Both the position numbers and the translations under genes were made by a program. 64,000 bases of DNA from Micavibrio aeruginosavorus_D. Lineage in GTDB: Bacteria; Pseudomonadota; Alphaproteobacteria; Micavibrionales; Micavibrionaceae. A model generated the notes under the pieces. That model was not told where the DNA came from. It did no database searches and saw only the letters and a list, made by a program, of their open reading frames with translations. Location of the stretch: contig NZ_CP195303.1 in assembly GCF_051245535.1 (NCBI RefSeq), positions 310,001-374,000 of the forward strand, read 5' to 3'. This document shows positions 17,343 to 25,628 of the stretch, piece by piece. Within the stretch, counting starts at the first letter, position 1; each line of letters begins with the position of its first letter.

Positions 17343-18110
17343 TTAGAGGGGAAGAACGTGGAGTGGCGCTAAGCGATCCACCGCATCTCTTTTTATCAAC
17401 GCTAATCCAATCGTCCTGCACGAACTGCGCATTTCACCAATCTCCCCAGCGTCATCGGCGATGATGGTGCCCGGTGTCGGCGGTGTGCCGGCGAAGGAGA
17501 GGGCCATCAAAACCTTCTTCCCCAAATTGCGGTGATACATGCGGGCGGTGATTTCTTGGCCGACGAAGCATCCTTTGGTGAAGGATACGCCGTGCAACAG
17601 GTCCATATTATTTTCCATCAACAAGGATTGTTCCGGCACCAGATCGCGTGACCCGTCGGGGATGCACAGGCGGATGCGGTGGTCATCCCAGCGGGAAAAA
17701 TCGGCTGGCGTGTCGTTGGTGGGGGCGGTGGGTCCGCGCCAACCCAGATCCGCATGGCGGGGGTCGGTGTAATTTCCATCGGGAACCGGGCCGGTTCCGG
17801 CGTAAACGGTGATGACGGGTTCGCAATCCAGCGTCACGGCGGAGCGGAGTTTATAGCGTTTCAATCGCGCGGCCAGATCCTCCGCCCGCGTGCCGCCTTC
17901 GCATTCCAACAGGTAATCATCCCCCTGTTTTGTCACAAAAAAATCGTGCAGGAAGCGGCCTTGTGCGGTGAGGAGGCAGGCATAAACGGCCCGGGTTTCC
18001 GATGCGGCTTCAATATCCCCGGTGACAAGATCCTGTAAAAACCGGGTGGCATCGCTTCCGCCAACGCGTGCGCGGCCCCGGTTTGGCATCTGGCAATAAA
18101 AATGGTTCAT
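17343..18110 (-). CDS. ygfZ: YgfZ/GcvT-like folate-binding protein
   Basis: A 255-residue protein related to the T-protein of glycine cleavage, thought to use folate in Fe-S cluster maintenance. The diagnostic signature KGCFVGQEITARMYHR (K-G-C-x-x-G-Q-E) is present at about residues 180-195. The N-terminal FLQDLVTGDI and YACLLTAQGRFLHDF segments match the family. The ATG at 18110 is 16 bases from the ATG of the divergent GT9 gene, so the two 5' regions overlap; neither has a strong Shine-Dalgarno, and one or both may be leaderless. Confidence 0.9.
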   Translation of the reverse strand: MNHFYCQMPNRGRARVGGSDATRFLQDLVTGDIEAASETRAVYACLLTAQGRFLHDFFVTKQGDDYLLECEGGTRAEDLAARLKRYKLRSAVTLDCEPVITVYAGTGPVPDGNYTDPRHADLGWRGPTAPTNDTPADFSRWDDHRIRLCIPDGSRDLVPEQSLLMENNMDLLHGVSFTKGCFVGQEITARMYHRNLGKKVLMALSFAGTPPTPGTIIADDAGEIGEMRSSCRTIGLALIKRDAVDRLAPLHVLPL

Positions 18111-18126
18111 GCTACAATCCGCCCTT

Positions 18127-19095
18127 ATGAACATTCTTTTTATCACATCCAACCGTTTGGGCGATGCGGTTTTATCAACCGGCATTCTCGACCATCTGGC
18201 CAAAACCCACCCGGATGCAAAAATCTGTGTCGCGTGTGGCCCGATCCCGGCGTCTCTGTTCGAAGGGGCGCCGAATGTGCGGTGTGTCATCCCGTTTAAA
18301 AAAGAGAAATATAATCTGCACTGGTTCAAACTCTGGCGCAAGCTGGTCGGGACGCGGTGGGACATTGTGGTCGATCTGCGCAATTCGGCCGTATCGCGCG
18401 CGCTGACGGCGAAGAAGCGTTATATCTACGGCAAACATATCGATGCGAAGAAGCATAAGGTGGAACAGAACGCCGCCGTTCTGGGGTTGAAAACAACCCC
18501 GGCCCCGAAACTCTGGCCCACCAAGGGGCAGATGGAGAAGGCGGAAAAAATCGCCCCTGCCGGCGGCCCGATTCTGGCCATTGGCCCAACGGCCAACTGG
18601 CGCGGGAAAACGTGGCCGATTGACCGTTATATTGAACTGATCCGCGTACTCACTGCGCCGGATGGAATTTTACCCGGAGCCCGCGTCGCCGTTTTCGCCG
18701 CACCGGGGGAAGAGGCACAAGCCAAACCCGTATTCGACTCCATCCCCGAAGATCGTCGCATTGATGTGATTGCCAAGGGTACGCCCGGTGATGTGGCGGC
18801 GGTGTTGAAACGGTGCGCGTTGTTCGTCGGGAATGATTCCGGATTGATGCATTCGGCGGCGGCGGTGGGTATTCCGACCGTTGGGCTGTTTGGGCCGAGC
18901 TGGCCATATCTGTATCGCCCGTGGGGCGCGCACGCGGCCTATGTCCGCACGCCGGAAACGTTTGATGAGTTGATCGATATTCCGGGTTACGATCCGCGCA
19001 AGGTGAAGTCATTGATGACCACCCTGTCGCTGGATGCGGTGGTGCGCAGTGTCGGGCAATTCTGGTATCTGCACCATCCGAAGAAGTCGGCGTGA
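18127..19095 (+). CDS. glycosyltransferase family 9 (heptosyltransferase-like)
   Basis: A 322-residue GT-B enzyme, probably transferring a heptose or related sugar to lipopolysaccharide core. The N-terminus MNILFITSNRLGDAVLSTG is the family's acceptor-side start, and the C-terminal half has LFVGNDSGLMHSAAAVG and TVGLFGPSWP, the nucleotide-sugar site. I start at ATG 18127; the frame also has an ATG at 18109 on the same strand, which would overlap the ygfZ start codon. No other LPS gene is next to it. Confidence 0.85.
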   Translation: MNILFITSNRLGDAVLSTGILDHLAKTHPDAKICVACGPIPASLFEGAPNVRCVIPFKKEKYNLHWFKLWRKLVGTRWDIVVDLRNSAVSRALTAKKRYIYGKHIDAKKHKVEQNAAVLGLKTTPAPKLWPTKGQMEKAEKIAPAGGPILAIGPTANWRGKTWPIDRYIELIRVLTAPDGILPGARVAVFAAPGEEAQAKPVFDSIPEDRRIDVIAKGTPGDVAAVLKRCALFVGNDSGLMHSAAAVGIPTVGLFGPSWPYLYRPWGAHAAYVRTPETFDELIDIPGYDPRKVKSLMTTLSLDAVVRSVGQFWYLHHPKKSA

Positions 19096-19118
19096 TCAAA
19101 CCACATTAAATCTATGTC

Positions 19119-19187
19119 GTCATTCCGGCGAAAGCCGGAATCTTCCAGCCATAAGGGATGAAGACCCCGGCCTTCGCCGGGGTGACG
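19119..19187. repeat. REP-like element, copy 7
   Basis: GTCATTCCGGCGAAAGCCGGAAT and CCCCGGCCTTCGCCGGGGTGACG palindromes (arms given in part) between convergent genes. Confidence 0.9.
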
Positions 19188-19201
19188 AATATGGGTGCAA
19201 T

Positions 19202-19230
19202 AAAAAACCCCGCCGAAGCGGGGTTTTTCT
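19202..19230 (-). terminator. terminator of the lipoprotein gene at 19231
   Basis: AAAAAACCCCGC-CGAA-GCGGGGTTTTT hairpin (stem CCCCGC/GCGGGG) one base past the minus-strand stop. Confidence 0.88.
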
Positions 19231-19782
19231 TTATTCGTTGACCTGATATTGCGGCGCGGTTTTGGGCTTGGTGTTTTTGCCCATTTCGTTCGAGCGGCGT
19301 TTTTGGTCGATGATGGTTTCGACATAGGTGTCGCGTGCTTCGTCCGCAATCTTGTACGGCATGTATTCTACGCGTTCCCATCCCTTGGCCTGCATGCAGG
19401 TTTCGAAATCATGGTAATCCAGATGTTCGGCGTACAGGTGGCCATCACGCTCCGGTGAATCCCACTGGGCCAGACGACCTTCCGGTGTGTTGGTGTCGGG
19501 GACGTTGCCGTTTTTATCGTTGTCGCCCGGCATCGCGGTGCGGATCGCGCCGAGGCGTTGCAATTCGCGGATTTCACCGGTGCAACGGGCAATGTCCTGA
19601 TTCAGCATCTGCTGTGCCTTCGGCCCGCGCATATACAGAGCGGATGTCGTTTCCGCCCGTTGCCAGTATTGGCCGTTGGCCTTGGCCAATTGGTCTTTGG
19701 TTGACGGGGTGGTGCTGTGGCAGCCTGCAATCGTAACCAAGGCCGCGCCGCAGAGGGCAAGTGTAACCAGAGAGCGTTTCAT
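19231..19782 (-). CDS. lipoprotein of unknown function
   Basis: A 183-residue lipoprotein. The start at 19782 gives a textbook lipoprotein signal (MKRSLVTLALCGAALVTIAGC, anchoring Cys at residue 21), although no clear ribosome site precedes it; an upstream ATG at 19797 adds five residues. The mature part is polar and contains two later cysteines (IARCTGEI and FETCMQAKGWERVEYMPY). The motif CMQAKGWERV recalls small lipoproteins that recur in alphaproteobacteria, but I cannot name the family. It has its own terminator. Confidence 0.7.
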   Translation of the reverse strand: MKRSLVTLALCGAALVTIAGCHSTTPSTKDQLAKANGQYWQRAETTSALYMRGPKAQQMLNQDIARCTGEIRELQRLGAIRTAMPGDNDKNGNVPDTNTPEGRLAQWDSPERDGHLYAEHLDYHDFETCMQAKGWERVEYMPYKIADEARDTYVETIIDQKRRSNEMGKNTKPKTAPQYQVNE

Positions 19783-19868
19783 GAATTCATGGTCCATATA
19801 GGAGAAAGGTGTCAGACCCGGAAAATGTAGCAAGACCGGGCCGGGTACTCAAGCCGGGAAAGGGGGAA

Positions 19869-21662
19869 TTAAGGGGTTTTGCCCGATTCGTCCCACCATG
19901 TTTCCAATACCATACCATAAAGCGGCATGGTTTCCGGGTGTTTCAGGGTGGCCCGGCGGGCCACGAAATCGACCCCGGGGTGGAACAGGGGGATCATATA
20001 CCGCCCGGACATCAAAACCCGGTCCAGCGCCCGGGCGGCGGTGATCAGCCCGTCCCGGTCGTTGGCGGTCGCAATCTGCATGCTGAGGGCATCGACCACC
20101 GGGTCACAAATCCCGGCATAATTCCAACGCGCGGGTTGTTTGGCGGCTTCACATCCCCAATACAAAATCTGTTCCGACCCCGGCGACAGGGTGGACAGCC
20201 AGAAATACAACACCATGTCGTAATCATATTCGTTCAGGCGACCCAGGAACGCGGCGGAATCCAGAACACGCACCCGGGCATCAATACCCAACCGTTTCAA
20301 ACCACGGGTGAAGGACAGCGCCAATTTTTCATCATCCGGTGATGACAACATGATTTCGAAGGTGAAGGGCGCGCCAGTTTTTTCATTCACGCGCACGCCG
20401 TCCTTAACAATCCATCCGGCGTCTTTCAACAACGTATCGGCACGCAGCATGGCGTCGCGCCCCGTCGGGTCCGGTGTATCGGCGTCAAAAACACTGGCGC
20501 GCAATTGGGCGCGATGGGGTTCCAGCAAGGCCAGTTCCGCCGCATCCGGCGCGGCCGCTGGTGCGCCCAGTTCGGCATTGGGGTAATAGGAATCAATGCG
20601 TTTATAAAGCCCATGGAACATATTCTGGTTGATCCATGGCGCATCGAGGGACAGGGATAACGCCTCGCGCACACGAATATCATCGAACGGGGCCTTGCGC
20701 GTGTTGAAGATCAGCGCATTGGTGCGATCCGGCCGGCCATGGGGCAGGGCTTCTTTCACAATCTCCCCCCGCGCTACGGCGGGAATGTCGTATCCCTTGG
20801 CCCATTTTCCGGCGTCCCATTCCCGGCGCAAATCCATGCCGCCGGATTTGAAAGATTCAAACGCCACGGAATCATCGCGATAATAATCGAACACGATGCG
20901 GTCGAAATTATAATGGCCGACATTGACGGGCAGATGGGCGCCCCAATAATTCGGGTCGCGTTCATAGATAATTTTGCGGCCCGGCTCGACCGATGTGATT
21001 TTGTACGGGCCGCTGGCCACCGGAACATCCAGCGTGGCGGAGTCAAACGAACGGCCCGACCACCATGCTTTGGATAATACGGGCATCATCGCGATAATCA
21101 TCATGGTTTCGCGGTCATAGCCTTCGCCAAAGGAAAACTTGATCGTGTGCGCATCAATTCGGTCGACGGATTTCACCAGCTTGTACACGCGGCGCATGTT
21201 CGGGCGGCCATGGTCGCGCAGCGTTTCAAAGGTGAAGATGACGTCGTCGGCGGTAATCGCGCTGCCATCCTGAAACTTCGCGGCTTTGTTCAGATAGATG
21301 GTGATGGAAGAACGATCCTCCGGCACATCCACTTTCTCAGCGATCAGGGGATAGAGGGTGAAAGCCTCGTCCCACACCCGGGCCATCAGCCGGTCATGGA
21401 CGAAGGCCAGCCCTTGCACCGCCGTGCCCTTGATGGCGTAGGGGTTCAGAGAGTCGAACGATCCAATCGCGGCCTGCGTCAACGTGCCGCCTTTGGGGGC
21501 GTTCGGATTGGCGTAATCCAGATGGGTGGCCTCGGTTCCGTATTTGGGGGTTCCGTGCATGGCCAGACCGTAATATTCTTCTGCCCATACAGCCCCGCTG
21601 GCGGATGAAACCGTCAGGAAAAAGGCCATTACCATAAAGGTCTTGCGTAGGATCGTTTTCAT
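19869..21662 (-). CDS. extracellular solute-binding protein (peptide/nickel class 5)
   Basis: A 597-residue periplasmic binding protein for oligopeptides or similar ligands of an ABC importer (SBP_bac_5 family). The signal peptide runs to about residue 27 (SASGAVWA-EE). Family features: YANPNAPKGGTLTQAAIGSFDSLNPY at the mature start, VYKLVKSVDRIDAHTIKF, ADDVIFTFETLRDHG and VREALSLSLDAPWINQNMFHG. No permease or ATPase gene follows, so it is either an orphan or works with a distant system. Its ATG (rc of 21660-21662) overlaps the ATG of the divergent macrodomain gene. Confidence 0.9.
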   Translation of the reverse strand: MKTILRKTFMVMAFFLTVSSASGAVWAEEYYGLAMHGTPKYGTEATHLDYANPNAPKGGTLTQAAIGSFDSLNPYAIKGTAVQGLAFVHDRLMARVWDEAFTLYPLIAEKVDVPEDRSSITIYLNKAAKFQDGSAITADDVIFTFETLRDHGRPNMRRVYKLVKSVDRIDAHTIKFSFGEGYDRETMMIIAMMPVLSKAWWSGRSFDSATLDVPVASGPYKITSVEPGRKIIYERDPNYWGAHLPVNVGHYNFDRIVFDYYRDDSVAFESFKSGGMDLRREWDAGKWAKGYDIPAVARGEIVKEALPHGRPDRTNALIFNTRKAPFDDIRVREALSLSLDAPWINQNMFHGLYKRIDSYYPNAELGAPAAAPDAAELALLEPHRAQLRASVFDADTPDPTGRDAMLRADTLLKDAGWIVKDGVRVNEKTGAPFTFEIMLSSPDDEKLALSFTRGLKRLGIDARVRVLDSAAFLGRLNEYDYDMVLYFWLSTLSPGSEQILYWGCEAAKQPARWNYAGICDPVVDALSMQIATANDRDGLITAARALDRVLMSGRYMIPLFHPGVDFVARRATLKHPETMPLYGMVLETWWDESGKTP

Positions 21663-22248
21663 GTCTGAAGTGATAGCAGAGGGCCAGAGCCCTTCCAACC
21701 ACCATCTGATCAACCGGATCGATCTGATCCACGGGGATTTGGTGGCACAGGACGATGTGGACGCGATTGTGGCGGCGATTCCCCATAATCTGGATATGAG
21801 CGGGTCCCTCAACCGGGCGATTCTGGGCGCGGCGGGGGAACAGATCGACAATTTTATTCTGGAACACATCTACAAACCCCGGCCCGGGGATGTGTTTGCC
21901 GTGCCACCCTTTGGGTTGCCCGTATCGCATATATTGTTTGCCGTGACGCCGGATTGGAACGATGCCATCACACGCGAAGATCGCGATTTGACCCGCTGTT
22001 TCCGCGGCGCGATGCAGGTGGCGGCGCAAATGGGGCTCCAGCGTGTGGCGTTCGCCGCGTTGGGGACGGGCAAACATAAATTCCCCGTCATGCGCGCGGC
22101 GCGGCTGGGGTTGAATGCGATTCTTGATCGTCTGGATGATCGCTTTGTCGAGGTGCGGATCGTCGCCAACCGTGATGACGTTTTCGCCGCATGGAATGAA
22201 CGGCTGCACCATCATGGGTGGACGGGATACTTTGATCCGACGGCGTAA
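21661..22248 (+). CDS. macrodomain protein (ADP-ribose-binding family)
   Basis: A 195-residue single-domain protein. It opens with INRIDLIHGDLVAQDDVDAIVAAIPHNLD, the first strands and N-loop of macrodomains, and has the glycine-rich loop LGTGKHKFPVMRAARLGLNAIL near the end, which contacts the ADP-ribose phosphates in the family. The canonical Asn-Ala-Ala-Asn is replaced by AIPHN, so catalytic activity is uncertain; hydrolysis of ADP-ribosyl esters or O-acetyl-ADP-ribose is the family role. Starts possible at TTG 21643 or ATG 21661; the latter shares the tetranucleotide CATG with the divergent start. Confidence 0.8.
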   Translation: MSEVIAEGQSPSNHHLINRIDLIHGDLVAQDDVDAIVAAIPHNLDMSGSLNRAILGAAGEQIDNFILEHIYKPRPGDVFAVPPFGLPVSHILFAVTPDWNDAITREDRDLTRCFRGAMQVAAQMGLQRVAFAALGTGKHKFPVMRAARLGLNAILDRLDDRFVEVRIVANRDDVFAAWNERLHHHGWTGYFDPTA

Positions 22249-22258
22249 TATATAAACA

Positions 22259-22326
22259 ACACGACGCCCACGACGGGCACAACGATATTGAGAAGAAAAC
22301 CGTCGTGATCGTCGTGGGCGTCGTGT
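22259..22326. repeat. 17-bp inverted repeat between convergent genes
   Basis: Perfect 17-base arms (ACACGACGCCCACGACG at 22259-22275; complement at 22310-22326) with a 34-base loop, between the macrodomain and adenosine-kinase genes. The stem is stable but the loop is long and the T-tract weak, so a simple terminator is not certain. A minus-strand frame through it encodes a hydrophobic helix (see findings). Confidence 0.75.
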
Positions 22327-22339
22327 TTAAAGATCTCGC

Positions 22340-23347
22340 TTACGCGGCCTTCGCAACTTTCGTTACGAAATCGGCATAGGCCATTTCCGGGCGCGGGCCC
22401 ATGTGGCTGATCACTTCGGCGGCGGCCAGTGAACCCAGTTGGCCGCACATCTGCATATCCATGCCTTGCGTCAAACCATACAGGAACCCGGCGGCGTATT
22501 GATCGCCTGCGCCTGTGGTGTCCATCAATTGCGCAACCGGGGCGGCGGCGATTTCGATGAATTCGCCATTGGCCACAATCACCGATCCTTTTTCACTGCG
22601 GGTCAGGGCGGCGATGCCGACTTTCCCGGCAACGATTTTGGCGGCCTGTTCGAATGTTTCGGTTTGATAGAGGGAGATGATCTCCGCCTCGTTCGCGAAC
22701 AGAATGTCGGTGTGGTTCTCAACGAAATTCTGGAAGTCTTCGCGGTGACGATCAACACAGAACGGGTCGGACAGGCTCAACGCCACGCGGTTGCCGGATT
22801 TGTGGGCAATGTCGGCGGCGGCGCGGAACATGGCTTTGGCCTGTTCCGGGTCGAACATGTATCCTTCCAGATATGTGACTTGGGCATTCTGGATCAGCGA
22901 TGAATCCAGATCATCCACGCCCAGTTCCAGACACGCGCCCAGATAGGTGTTCATGGTGCGTTGGGCATCCGGTGTTACGAACACGAGGCACCGCGCCGTC
23001 GGCGCACCAACGATCAGCGGGGTGGTGTTGTACACAACGCCCATATCGCGCATTTCCTTGCGGAACACTTGGCCCAGCGTATCGTCGGCCACTTTACCGA
23101 TATACGCACCCTTGCCACCGAAGGACGCCACGCCTGCAATCGTATTCCCGGCCGACCCGCCAGAACGTTCAACCGTTTCGTTCATCAGCGCATACAGTTC
23201 CACCGCGCGCGATTGCTCGATCAGCATCATGGCACCCTTGATCATGCCGGATGCGGATTGCGACTGGATGAAGGCTTCGTCTGCGTGGGCCAGAACGTCA
23301 ACAATGGCGTTACCAATGGCAACAACGTCAAAAGAACGGGTGGACAT
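22340..23347 (-). CDS. adenosine-kinase-like PfkB-family kinase
   Basis: A 335-residue sugar/nucleoside kinase. PfkB signatures: GGSAGNTIAGVASFGGKGAYIGKV (residues 63-86) and the catalytic anion-hole motif MDTTGAGDQYAAGFLYG near residue 280. The N-terminal AIGNAIVDVLA is typical of the bacterial adenosine-kinase subgroup, so phosphorylation of adenosine or a related nucleoside is the best guess. The ribosome site AAGGACC precedes the ATG. A second PfkB kinase (rbsK-like) is at 25629. Confidence 0.88.
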   Translation of the reverse strand: MSTRSFDVVAIGNAIVDVLAHADEAFIQSQSASGMIKGAMMLIEQSRAVELYALMNETVERSGGSAGNTIAGVASFGGKGAYIGKVADDTLGQVFRKEMRDMGVVYNTTPLIVGAPTARCLVFVTPDAQRTMNTYLGACLELGVDDLDSSLIQNAQVTYLEGYMFDPEQAKAMFRAAADIAHKSGNRVALSLSDPFCVDRHREDFQNFVENHTDILFANEAEIISLYQTETFEQAAKIVAGKVGIAALTRSEKGSVIVANGEFIEIAAAPVAQLMDTTGAGDQYAAGFLYGLTQGMDMQMCGQLGSLAAAEVISHMGPRPEMAYADFVTKVAKAA

Positions 23348-23422
23348 GGGTGGTTGGTCCTTGTTTTAAAACGGGTTTAATGGTTTGATTTTACGCGTCA
23401 TTCATAAGGGATTAAGGGCATC

Positions 23423-24091
23423 ATGGCCAAGAAAAAAGCGCAGGAATCCAAGAAAAAAACCGCACCCAAGGTGGCCCCAAAGGCCAAAAAGGCCCCGGTT
23501 TCCGCCATTCCTGTGCGCACGATCCCCATTCGGGACCGTGTGGTCCATGCGGCACTGGCGCTGGCCGCCGATTTGCGCTGGGTCGATGTCAGCCTGAATG
23601 ACATTGCCCGCCATGCCGAAATTGATCTGGCGACCTTACGCGAACACTTCATGGACAAGGACGATATTCTGGTCGCCTATGGCCGCATGGTCGATTGCAT
23701 CGTGCTGGACCGTTTTCCCGCGGGCACGTTCGATGCCGAAACACCGCACCGTGATCGCCTGTTCGATATTCTGATGGAACGCTTCGATGTGCTGAACGAT
23801 GACCGCGATGCGGTTTTATCCTTCCTCGATTCATTCAAGGGCGACCCGAAACAAGCCATCATCGGCCTGCCACATCTGGGCCGTTCAATGGAATGGATGC
23901 TGGCCGCCGCGGGCATCGATATGCCCGGCTGGATGGGCGCGGTGAAGGTGACGGCGGTGACGGGTGTTTACCTCTACGCCGCCCGTGCATGGATGCACGA
24001 TGACAGTGCCGACCTGTCCAAAACCATGGCGGCGTTGGATCGTGGTCTGGCGCGGATTGATGGTTGGGCGGAACGGGTTTTTGGGCGTTAA
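23423..24091 (+). CDS. TetR/COQ9-like regulator with Lys-rich N-tail
   Basis: A 222-residue protein. Residues 1-27 are almost only Lys, Ala and Pro (KKKAQESKKKTAPKVAPKAKKA), a likely DNA-binding or disordered tail. A TetR-type helix-turn-helix follows (IRDRVVHAALALAADLRWVDVSLNDIARHAEI, then LREHFMDKDDILVAY). The C-terminal part (HDDSADLSKTMAALDRGLARI) is that of the COQ9-like alphaproteobacterial group. Whether it acts as a repressor or in ubiquinone synthesis is not clear. It diverges from the adenosine-kinase gene across a 75-base spacer. Confidence 0.75.
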   Translation: MAKKKAQESKKKTAPKVAPKAKKAPVSAIPVRTIPIRDRVVHAALALAADLRWVDVSLNDIARHAEIDLATLREHFMDKDDILVAYGRMVDCIVLDRFPAGTFDAETPHRDRLFDILMERFDVLNDDRDAVLSFLDSFKGDPKQAIIGLPHLGRSMEWMLAAAGIDMPGWMGAVKVTAVTGVYLYAARAWMHDDSADLSKTMAALDRGLARIDGWAERVFGR

Positions 24092-24103
24092 CCTTCCAAA
24101 TTT

Positions 24104-24170
24104 GTCATACCGGCGAAGGCCGGTATCCATAGGATAGATAGTATGGACCCCGGCCTGCGCCGGGGTGACG
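24104..24170. repeat. REP-like element, copy 8
   Basis: GTCATACCGGCGAAGGCCGG and CCCCGGCCTGCGCCGGGGTGACG palindromes (arms in part), between the convergent TetR-like gene and hemA. Confidence 0.9.
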
Positions 24171-24195
24171 ATGGATGGTTTACATCGCTGATGAA

Positions 24196-25425
24196 TTATG
24201 CCGCCGCGTACTGCGCCACGTGCTGTTCTTCCCACAAATCGCGCAGGATGTCGGCGAAGGCGTCGACTTCGTCCAGGCTGTGGGCTGCGGTGGCGGTCAG
24301 GCGCATGCGTTCGGTGCCTTTGGGCACGGTCGGGTAGTTGATCGGCTGAACATACACATTGTATTCGTTCAGCAGAATATCGGTCACCAGTTTGCAGCAG
24401 CTTGAATCACCCACGACCAGCGGCACGATATGGCTTTCACCCTGCATGAACGGCAGATTGTCGCGGGTCAGGCGGTCTTTGAACCGTTTGACGTTGGCGC
24501 GCTGGCGTTGGCGTTCGATGGATGAATTCATCAGATATTCCACGCTGGCCTTCGCGCCCGCCAGAACGGCCGGGGGCAGGGAGGTGGTGAAAATAAAGAC
24601 GGAGGCGAAAGAGCGCACGGCATCAACAATCGAGGCGCGGCCCGCGATGTAACCGCCGATCAGGCCATAGGCTTTGCCAAACGTGCCTTCGATAATATCG
24701 ATGCGATCCATCAGGCCGCGTTCTTCGGCCACGCCAGCACCGTGCGGGCCATACAGGCCGACACCATGCACTTCGTCCAGATAGGTCAGTGCGCCATATT
24801 TTTCAGCCAGTGCGATGATCTCCGCCATCGGGCAAATATCACCCTCCATCGAATAGACGGATTCAAAGGCGACGATTTTCGGGCGCTTCGGATCGGCTTT
24901 CTGCAACAACTCTTCCAAATGCGCCAGATCATTGTGGCGGAAGACGGCTTTCTCCGCGCCGCTGCTTTTCATGCCATGGATCATGGACGCATGGTTCAGC
25001 GCGTCAGAGAAAATAATACAGTTCGGCAACATGCGGCCAATGGTGCCGAGGGCCCCTTCGTTCGCGGTATAGCCGGAGGTGAAGACGAGGGCCGCTTCCT
25101 TGTTGTGCAGGCGGGCCATGGTGGCTTCCAGTTCGACGTGATAGCGCGTCGTGCCGGAAATATTGCGCGTGCCGCCCGCACCGGAACCACATTCATCAAT
25201 GGCTTCGTGCATGGCGTTCAGGACAACGGGGTTTTGCCCCATGCCCAGATAATCATTGCTGCACCAGATGGTGACTTCGCGGGATGTGCCGTCGGGGGCG
25301 TGGTACAGGGCTTGCGGAAAACGGCCGGCAATGCGCGACAGGGTGGCGAAGGTGCGGTAACGCCCTTCGGCTTTCAGCTCAGTGATGCGGTCAGCAAAAA
25401 ATCCGGTGTAATCAAAGCCAGTCAT
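24196..25425 (-). CDS. hemA: 5-aminolevulinate synthase
   Basis: A 409-residue PLP enzyme that condenses glycine and succinyl-CoA to 5-aminolevulinate, the alphaproteobacterial (C4) entry to haem. The start at 25425 has GAGGGG upstream and begins MTGFDYTGFFADRI. Signatures: IWCSNDYLGMGQNP near the start, GSGAGGTRNISGTTRYHVELE, TYLDEVHGVGLYG, and the PLP lysine in EGTFGKAYGLIGG. The length is normal for the family. The gene name hemA is used for this type, not for glutamyl-tRNA reductase. Confidence 0.96.
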   Translation of the reverse strand: MTGFDYTGFFADRITELKAEGRYRTFATLSRIAGRFPQALYHAPDGTSREVTIWCSNDYLGMGQNPVVLNAMHEAIDECGSGAGGTRNISGTTRYHVELEATMARLHNKEAALVFTSGYTANEGALGTIGRMLPNCIIFSDALNHASMIHGMKSSGAEKAVFRHNDLAHLEELLQKADPKRPKIVAFESVYSMEGDICPMAEIIALAEKYGALTYLDEVHGVGLYGPHGAGVAEERGLMDRIDIIEGTFGKAYGLIGGYIAGRASIVDAVRSFASVFIFTTSLPPAVLAGAKASVEYLMNSSIERQRQRANVKRFKDRLTRDNLPFMQGESHIVPLVVGDSSCCKLVTDILLNEYNVYVQPINYPTVPKGTERMRLTATAAHSLDEVDAFADILRDLWEEQHVAQYAAA

Positions 25426-25628
25426 ACGCGTGGGCCCCTCTATTTTTATGCCTGCACCGTAACCAAAACATCCCGAGAAAACAACATTATGATGACCTCT
25501 CATATAGGGGCATTGTGGGGCACAAAGCGGACCGATTTGGTCCCCATTGCGGGGCGCGGGACGGAGAGGTACACTTTTCCCCGTATTTGAAGGATTTACC
25601 CCGGCAATTTCAGGCCGGAGAAAAGTAG

